A DNA stretch of 64,000 nt from Rusavskia elegans (lineage: Eukaryota; Ascomycota; Lecanoromycetes; Teloschistales; Teloschistaceae). Position 1 is the first letter of the stretch. Each line of letters begins with the position of its first letter. The DNA lies in contig SAUG01000086.1 in the NCBI GenBank assembly GCA_011316305.1, positions 310,001 through 374,000 of the forward strand. Direction: 5' to 3'. The position numbers and the translations under genes were made by a program. This document shows positions 56,371 to 64,000 of this stretch, one piece after another. A model generated the notes under the pieces. The model searched no databases, was not told the origin of the DNA, and was given only the letters and a program-made list of their open reading frames with translations.

Positions 56371-58331
56371 GAAATAATATATATTATTTTATTTTAATAA
56401 ATTTAATAATCTAGTAGTATTCTATTCCTCCGTTAGTTTTACGGTAGCCGTGTAAAAGATATCTATTAAATCTGTTCCTGGTTTTAATTCGGTTAATCTT
56501 AATCGGTTTCTAAAAGAATTTAATTTTTTTCAGCTTCTAGAAACGATAGGCGTATGAAAAAATATCTAATTAAAGATTTCTTTATATTATATCTATTTAT
56601 TAATTTCGAACTATATATTAATATTATAAATCGTATTCGAATCTTCTAATATCTCCGTTAATTTCTATTTTTTAGCTACTATTTTATCCTATAAAAATAA
56701 TATAAGAAACTATTCGTTCCTTGATTATACGCTTAATATTAGATTTGATATTCTATAATTTATTTCGTTCGGTTCTAGCGTTAAATTATATTTAATTCTT
56801 TCTATTTCCTTAATAATACGTTTATAGATTTTCTTAATATCGTCTATCTATAGCCTTTAGATTATTTTTTAGATTTTATTATATTTAAGAGCCAGATATA
56901 CTAATAGATAATAGTATTCCTTTTATATTTTTATTTCCTAGATTTTACTTCTCTATTTAAAAAAGATATCGATTTTTTTAATCTGTTTATAATCCGTATT
57001 TAATCTAATATTTTATTCGTTATATAAAGGGTTTTTATACGTAAAAAGATATATTATTTATAGTTCTATCCTTTTTCTAACTATACTTTCCTATACTAAT
57101 ATCTCTAAAATCGATTCTTTCTATTTATTTTCTAGAATAATATATTATCTAGAACTTTCGATTATCGTAAAATTAGAAACTCCGATAAATTCGTTTTTTA
57201 TTTTAACTTCGACTTCCGTAATTCTATTATTTTACTAAAAATATCTTTTAATATATTCTTTAATCTAATTATATAACTCTTTTGTAATTTTATTATCTTT
57301 CTTTCTATTTATAAAAGCTATTATTTTATAACCTTCGATTTTAATTCTAAGAACTGCCGTAAAAAATTTCTCTATTTCGTATAGTTTAAATTCTAATATC
57401 GGTTTTTTCCTCGTTTTCTTTAGTTTTATAGGATATTATTCTAGTTTCTCTCTATTCGATAGATAGATAAAGTATTTATTATTATAGTAGATATTTAACT
57501 TTTAGTTATATATTTTTTAGTTTTTTTTCTAAATAATTTCTTTATTACTTTAAACCAATATTTAGTTACCTCTATTATTTTCTTAATTAAGTAATTTCTT
57601 TTAAAGTATTCTATTTTTCTCTATAAATAATAAACTTTAGTTCGCGAGCCTTTAGTCTCGGTAGTATTAAATTCTATTAGGTTTTCTTTAAATTATCTTT
57701 TAGCGGATTCTATTTTACTAAACGTCTATTTATTAATATATTATTTATACTGCCGAATATTAATTTTTATCGCTAGTTCGATTAGATTTATTAGTAAATT
57801 AAATTCTTCGATTACTACTATAGCTTCCTTAATTCTACTATTAAATCTTTTAAAAAAGTAGATTTTTAAAATTAAATCTTTCTAGTCTATTCTATAAGCT
57901 AACGTCTTAAACTAAATAGTATAGATAGCTACCGACTTCTACTACCTTAAAACTATTAGTTTTTTTACTATTATTTTGTCTTTATTATTATTTCCGAAGG
58001 TCTCTTTAATAGCTATAATTAGGTTATCGAAATTATAAAATATCTAAGATATTTTATTTTTTCTTTAACTTTTAGAATTATTAAAATAGTCTTCTATATA
58101 GAGCTAGATCTAATTAAAGGCTATTTTCTCTAAATAGATTATTATAAATGGAATTTTAACTATTTCGTTTAAAAACTAGTTCGCGTATAATAGGAAGTAG
58201 ATATTAATCTAAATAAATTAAAGTTTTAAAAATCCTTTATTTCCTTTATAGATATCTAGTATTACTATTTTAATAGTATCGCTTCGTTCTATAAGGCGAG
58301 GTAACGAGATTAATAAAATAAATTACTAAAA

Positions 58332-58921
58332 TATAATATTTCTATATATTAGAAGGCGTTACGTTTAGGTTTTGCTATAGCTATAGATATAGTCCGAGCT
58401 ATTAAATAGTAAAAAAGTCCTAGTATAGATTATCGCGACTAATTCTATATAGCTAGACTGGCCGTTCTGTCGGATTTCGAACCTAAAATCGTATCTCGGG
58501 TTCGAGTATCTAACCGTATTAGGAAAGAGACTAACTTTAACTAGTAATTTAGCCGCGTTAGCTACGTTTATCGCGAAGTCGAATCGCTATTTTAATTCGA
58601 AGTGGCCAGCCTATATATAGCTATAAAGGTACGATCGCGATATTATAAAATATTTTTATTATAGAGATAATTAAAAAAAAAAAAATTAAAGATATTTAAT
58701 AATTATATTAATTACTAACGAGAGGAATTATCTAATAGGAATAAAGAAATAATATATATAGTAAAAGTAGCTAATAGTATCGATAGATAGCCGTTCGTTA
58801 AAAAATTCTATTATAAATGTCGGTTATAGCGGCTATAGACGGCTATAGACGGCTATAGATAATTAGCTTCGTTTGGCTAGCTAATCTTCCAGAATACTTC
58901 TATGGAATCGTAGACGTAATA
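58332..58921 (+). repeat. Right LTR of retroelement 1
   Basis: It aligns with 55226-55637 along its whole length except for TIR copy B and a small local duplication of CTATAGACGG near 58830-58855. It ends GTAATA, consistent with an original CA end converted to TA. Confidence 0.75.
58454..58613 (+). mobile_element. TIR element copy B (short form, 160 bp)
   Basis: The ends are TAGACTGGCC and GGCCAGCCTA. Perfect 8-bp flanks TATATAGC lie at 58446-58453 and 58614-58621. It is inserted in the right LTR of retroelement 1. The left LTR has the empty site TATATAGC at 55340-55347. It has the same length and a closely similar interior to copy A. Confidence 0.9.
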
Positions 58922-59048
58922 CTATTCGTAATTACTTCGTATTATAATAGATAGATATAGTAGAAATATTAGATATTTTTATTTATTTATAACGTCGAAG
59001 AAAGACTGGAAAGTAGAGGATTCGTAATCGAATAAAAAAGAAAGTAGT

Positions 59049-59586
59049 TAGACTGGCCGTCGGATCGGATTTCGAATCCGGATTCGTATTCCGAATTCGA
59101 ACCGAATCGATTCCGACTTTTTTAGGTACTAAATTAAATCGGTTTCGATTTTTCTAAATATTAAACTGATTCGATTCCGGGTTAAATCCGAGTTTTTAGA
59201 TTTAATTCGTTAAAACTACTAAAATCTAGTACAAAAGTATAATTCTAATATAATAATCGTATATATCTATAAAAAACTATTTTAATAAATAGAAATATAT
59301 TAACTATATATATTATCTATAGCTAAAATTTATTAGTTTATTAATTATTTTATTAATTATAGTATTGGTTTATATTTTATTATATATAACATTATTCTAT
59401 ATATAGAAAGTTTAGTAAATTAAATTAGATTTCTATTAGTTTCTATTTTATAATCTAATTCGATTTTCGGTTTTAATTTTAAAAACCGATCTATACCGTT
59501 TAATAGATCGAATTAAATTAACTCGCTAAAACTCGAATCGGATTTCCGAAATATCGACGGAAATCCGATTCGAAGTAGCCAATCTA
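59049..59586 (+). mobile_element. TIR element copy C (long form, 538 bp)
   Basis: It starts TAGACTGGCCGTCGG and ends GTAGCCAATCTA, a RIP-altered GGCCAGTCTA. The flanks AAAGTAGT (59041-59048) and GAAATAGT (59587-59594) differ only by A/G changes. It shares its termini with copies A and B but has a longer interior, matching copy D in reverse. No coding capacity. Confidence 0.75.
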
Positions 59587-59756
59587 GAAATAGTTAATAT
59601 AATTAACTGCGCTGCAAATTTTATCTGACGAACTATATATTTTTAGCTGTGAAAATTTCTTTATACGTAAATACAATAATCGTTATAGTATATAACATTA
59701 ATAATATATATATATATATATTAATTCAATATAATTTTAAATAGAAATTTTTTAGG

Positions 59757-61545
59757 AAGATAATAACTATATTAACGACCAATAAAAAAAGTTATCTACT
59801 AGATATAAAAAGCTATATATATAGTAATAGAGCCGATATATCCGATAGAATTAATCTATTAAATAATAGCGACTCTACCATTCTAGTAATACTAATTAAT
59901 TTAAATATTAGTTCGTTTATTTAATTAATAAAAGGAAAATACTTTTATAGAATCGTAGATATAATACGGTTCCTTCTATAACGTTATTTATCGAACGTAT
60001 TTATTATTATCGGATATAAATTCGTTTTATTCTAATATTTTATTTTCTTTTTTTCTTTAAATTTTATTATAAGTAAATCTATTATCTATTTAGAAACTTA
60101 TTAATATATTTAACGTCGGGAGAAAATATTACTGTTTTTTTATAGTCGTTACTCGCGCGATTTATCTAAAGTTTATAAGATTTTTCTAGATACTAATATT
60201 TATAAAAAGTATATATAATCTAATAGATTATATAATATTTTTACTTTCTAATCACTTTATAAATTTAGTACTTTTTACTATTCTATTATATTTACTAACT
60301 TTTATAGAAAAGAGATATAAATCCGAAAAAACGAAATTTTATACCGAAATCGAAAATAATCTATCCAAATATTTAAAAGAAAATTGGATAATTTAATTAT
60401 TATATTTCTATTAAAAGTTAATTCGTAATAATTTATCTACTCGCGAGTTAAACTTTTATCATTTATTTATAAAGTAGATTTGTTTTATTTAGTATTTTAA
60501 AGCTTTTAAAAAGAAAAAAAGATTTTATTATTTAGAAATAACGCGTTTTATAAAGATTCAATAAAATTAATAATTTTCTTTTCTTTTGTTCGATCAGTAA
60601 TTTTACGCTATCTATATAAAAAGAGCCTTATAAATTAGTACTAGAGTTAAATTTAGAAAAATTCGACTGTTATTAAAAAGAATTTAATTTTTTTAGTCGA
60701 TAAAGATAATAGATATATAAAAGAATATTTTAGTTAAAGATTTTTTTATCTAACGTTCTTTTCTAGTTTTAAATTTAGTCGTTAATATTATAAATTAGTT
60801 TCGAGTCTTTTAATATTTCTACTAATTTTTATTTTTTAGCTACAATTTCGTTCTATAACGATAAAAATAGAGACTAGCTAAAATCGTCGTTTTTTAATTA
60901 TATATTTAACGTAGGATCTTGTATTTTCATTCTATTTTCGAACTTCGTTCTAAAATATAACTATATTCGCTTTATTAAATTTTTTAAATATAATCTATCT
61001 ATAATTTTCGAATCATTTTTTAGTATTTATTTCATTAATTAGCTAACTATTATAATAGATATACGTGTTTTTTCTAGATATTTATTTCCTATATCTCGCC
61101 TTTCTTTTTAAATTTCTCGTTTAAATCGCGGATTTATTAATAATTTACGGAAGATATAATATCGAAATTCTTTATATAAAAGATTTTTATATATCAGGAA
61201 GTATACTATTTATAATTTTTAATTTTTGCTACGTTACTTTTCTATACCGATATTCTAGAAATCGAGTTATTCTATTGATTTTATAAAACGATATATTTTT
61301 TTAGACTTAATATTAATATTAAATTTATAGTTCCGATTAAACCGTTTTATTTTAATTTCTATTTCTATAATACTATAATTTTACTAAAGTTATTATAAAA
61401 TATATTTTATAATTTCTTTATAAAAATCATTTATAATTTTATTTTCTTTTTTTTATTAATTAGAACTCGTATTTAATATATTCTAATTTTAATTTTAAAT
61501 ATCGACGTAAAAGATTTTTTGATTTAATATAATTTAGATTCTATT
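59757..61545 (+). mobile_element. Retroelement copy 2, interrupted
   Basis: The right half of an LTR (about 59757-59966, ending ATAATA) is followed by an interior that matches retroelements 1 and 3 (for example TTTAGAAATAACGCG at 60532 and the CTATATAAAAAG block at 60612). At 61545, right after ATTCTATT, the interior stops and the LTR of copy 3 begins. The LTR part further left is too altered, or was replaced. Confidence 0.7.
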
Positions 61546-64000
61546 TATAACGTCTCTATATATCAAAAGACGTTACGTTCGAGTCTAGCTACAACCGTAG
61601 GCGTAGTTCGAGCTACTAGTTAGTAAACGAATTCTAGTATAAGTTATTATAATTAATTCTATACAGCCGTAAACGTAAAGTTATAATATTACGAAGCGTT
61701 TTTATTATATAAATAATTATAAAAGATAAATAAACACAATATTTCGTAATTATATTAATAACTGATAAGAATAGCTATCTACTAGACTATAAAAAGCGAT
61801 ATATATTATAGAAAAGCCGCGATATCTAATAGGGCCGATCTATTAAATAGAAACGGCTCTATAGTTCTAGCGGCTCCAATTAAATTAAATTATTAGTCCG
61901 TTTATTTAATTAATAAACGTAAATTGTTATAGAATTATAAATATAATATAGCCTCTTTTAAAATATTTTTATCTAGTATATTAAATCTATAAAATATACA
62001 ACCGATCCGTTATTTCGTTAATTCTTTTTTCTTTCTTTATTTTTTATTATATATAAATCTATTTTCTACTTTAGATTTTACTAGTGTATATAGTATCGAG
62101 GGAAAATAATACCGTTTCTTATAGTCGTTATTCGCGTGATCTATCTATATTTTATAATATATTTCCAGATATCGATATTTATAGAAAATATATAAAAATA
62201 AAAAAACCGTACGATATTTTTATTTGCGAATCGATTTATAGATTTTATATATCTCTATTATAATAAATTCGTTGATTTATTTTACAAAGCGACTTAAATC
62301 TAAAAAAGCTAAACTTTATATTTAAAATCGAGGATATAATATTCGAGTATTTAAATAAAAACTAGAGATTTTAGTCGTTATATTTCTATTAAAAGAAAAA
62401 TTTATAATTATTTATCTATTCGCGAATTAAATCTTTATTATTTACTAGCGAAATAAATTCGCTTTATTTAGTATTTCAAAGCTTTTAAAAAAAAGAAAGA
62501 AAATTTTATTATTTAAAAATAGTATCATTTATTAAAATTTGATAAAATTAATAATCCTATTTTTTTTATTCGACCAGTAATTCTACGCTATCTATATAAA
62601 AGAAATCTATTAAATTAATATCGAAATTAGATTTAGAAAATTTTAATAGATTTCTAAAAAAGTTCGAACTTTTTCAGCCGTTAGAAATATCTATATTAAA
62701 GAATATCTAGTTAAAGATTTCTCTATATAAGATCTTTTAGTTCGAATTAAATATTTATATTCTAAATTATTTTTAGATCTTTTAACGTTTTAGTTAATTT
62801 TTATTCTTTAGCTATTATATCGTTTTAAAGAAATAAAAATAGAAACTAGCTGTATTCTTCGTTTTTTTTATATATATTTAGCGTAGAGTCTAGCGTTTTC
62901 TATTTTATTTCCGAACTATATTTTATATTATAGCAGTAAATACTTTATTAGTTTCTTTTAATATAATCTATCTATAATTCCTATATAATTTATTTATTTT
63001 TTTCGTATTTAAAGGTTAGTTATTATAATAGATAGTTATATTTTTTCTAACATTTTTTTTTGTATATTTCGTTTCCTTTTTTTAATTTTTTATCTAACTT
63101 GCGAATTTATTACTAATTTATACCAAAAGCGAGATTCAATTCTTTATATAAAAGATTTTTATATATAAAAGAATATATTATCTATAGTTCTATATTTTTC
63201 CCTATATTACTTTTTTATATCAGAATTTTAAAAATCGATTTTATCTATTGGTTTTTTTAAAACGATATACTATTATAAATATATAATTAAAATAAAATTT
63301 ATAATTTCAATAAATCTATTTTTTATTTTAATTTTCATTTTATTGGATATTTTATAATATAATCAGCGATTTCTTTATATAGTTTTTTTATAATTATTTC
63401 TTTCCGTTTATTAAAACTATCGTCTAATAATTTCCGACGTTAACTTCAAATATCGATAAAAGAAATTTCTCTATCTAATATATTTTAGATTTTATTACTA
63501 GTTTTTTTATTCTTTTTATTTTTTTTAGTTTCGTAGAATATTATTCTAATCTTTTTTTATTCGATAGATAGATAAAGTAATTGTTAGTATAGCAGGCTAT
63601 CTAACTTTTCGTTATATTCTTTTAGCTTTTTTTCTAGACGATTCTTCTATTATTTTAAATTAATATTCGATTTTTTCTATTATTTTTTTAGTTAAATTTT
63701 TTTCTAAACTATCCTATCTTTCCGTATAAATAATAAACTTCAGTCTACGATATTTTAGTTTCGGTAATATCGAGTTCTATTATATTTTTTATAGATTGTC
63801 TTTTAATAGATTCTATTTTACTAAATGTTTGTTTATCTATATAGATTTTATATTATCTAGTATCGACCTTTATTATTAGTTTAATTAGTATGACCAGTAA
63901 ATTTGATTTTCTAATTACTATTATAGCTTTTTTTATCTTATATATAAAATCTTTTATAAAAGTAAACTTTTAGAATTAAATCTTTCTAATCCGTTTTATA
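61546..64000 (+). mobile_element. Retroelement copy 3 (right end outside window), inserted in copy 2
   Basis: The left LTR is 61546-61948 (TATAACGTCTC...ATAATA, 403 bp). The interior follows to the window edge, matching copy 1 interior up to about its position 57905. Immediately left of it is CTATT (61541-61545), the likely left target duplication within copy 2. By comparison with copy 1, roughly 430 bp of interior and one more LTR should lie beyond base 64000. Confidence 0.72.

Larger units (their letters stand above)
55226..58921 (+). mobile_element. Complete LTR retroelement copy 1, RIP-inactivated, with nested TIR insertions
   Basis: The left LTR is 55226-55637 (TATAACGTC..., RIP form of TGTAACGTC). 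The right LTR is 58332-58921 (TATAATATT...GTAATA), 422 bp once TIR copy B plus its 8-bp duplication is removed. Both flanks carry CTATT (55221-55225 and 58922-58926), a 5-bp target duplication as made by LTR integrases. The interior is about 2.7 kb, including TIR copy A. That is too short for a full gag-pol, so this may be a non-autonomous or internally deleted member. Coding content is unreadable after RIP. Orientation is not certain: the pyrimidine-rich CTCTTTC just inside the left LTR could be a reversed polypurine tract. Confidence 0.78.
50755..64000. other. AT-rich, RIP-degenerated repeat block
   Basis: At about 50,755 the composition changes abruptly to very AT-rich DNA that continues to the window edge. 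CA and TG dinucleotides are nearly absent while CG persists. For example, 51001-51120 has no CA, one TG and many TA. This is the footprint of repeat-induced point mutation acting on CpA. No intact ORF is present. The block is a mosaic of transposon copies listed separately. Such regions in moulds are usually heterochromatic, and a centromeric or subtelomeric location is possible. Confidence 0.9.

Noticed and set aside
58800..58860. CRISPR-like short repeats (CTATAGACGG repeated)
   Set aside because: A few adjacent copies inside an LTR with no spacers of regular length, in a eukaryote. This is a local duplication only.
54887..59722. TA microsatellites at 54887-54905 and about 59704-59722 as functional elements
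   Set aside because: Short TA runs are expected by-products of RIP and slippage in such DNA.
50755..64000. Mitochondrial DNA insert as explanation of the AT-rich block
   Set aside because: CG dinucleotides are abundant while CA/TG are lost, and LTRs, TIRs and target duplications are present. This fits RIP of nuclear transposons, not mitochondrial sequence.
50755..64000. Centromere
   Set aside because: Fungal centromeres can look like this, but so do dispersed RIP blocks. Nothing in the window decides it, so it is not called.

Overview
This is a nuclear contig from a filamentous ascomycete (Pezizomycotina). Introns are short (mostly 46-80 nt) with GT-AG ends and CTGAC/CTAAC-like branch points. 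Gene order is dense, the proteins are typical of moulds, and the right end has the signature of repeat-induced point mutation (RIP). The sequence alone does not fix the class; Eurotiomycetes or a lichen-forming lineage are guesses.

Positions 1 to about 50,750 are ordinary gene-rich DNA. From left to right: the 3' end of a probable cohesin regulator Pds5 (+); RCO1 of the Rpd3S deacetylase (-); an EBP1/curved-DNA-binding protein (-); the mRNA guanylyltransferase CEG1 (-); SNF5 (+); an unidentified gene (+); an ERGIC-53/Emp47-type L-type lectin (-) divergent from ALG8 (+); ITC1 of the ISW2 remodeller (+); SGF73 of SAGA (+); cytosolic asparaginyl-tRNA synthetase (-) divergent from a GT69 (CAP59/CMT1-type) mannosyltransferase (+); an RRM-like protein (+); about 4.3 kb with no secure gene; a small Myb/SANT-like protein (+); IWR1 (-); a large low-complexity coiled-coil protein (-); a short CBM48/AMPK-beta-like gene with an unresolved frame (-); a family X DNA polymerase, POL4 (+); and DNA ligase I, CDC9 (-), tail to tail with POL4. 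Many genes here act on chromatin or RNA polymerase II (Pds5, Rco1, Snf5, Itc1, Sgf73, Ceg1, Iwr1). For most multi-exon genes the exons were rebuilt by hand and the summed exon lengths are divisible by three.

From about 50,755 to 64,000 the base composition collapses to very AT-rich DNA with CA/TG almost absent while CG is kept, as expected from RIP. It contains no intact gene but can still be read as layered transposon history. There are three copies of one LTR retroelement family: one complete copy with a 5-bp target duplication, and one copy interrupted by another that runs off the right edge. Four copies of a short terminal-inverted-repeat element have ends TAG(A/G)CTGGCC. Two of these are 160-bp copies sitting inside the retroelement, and their empty sites can be read in sister retroelement copies. 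Another direct-repeat pair lies further left.

The most original signal is this TIR element family with 8-9 bp target duplications, together with the nested retroelement structure and its testable prediction beyond the window.
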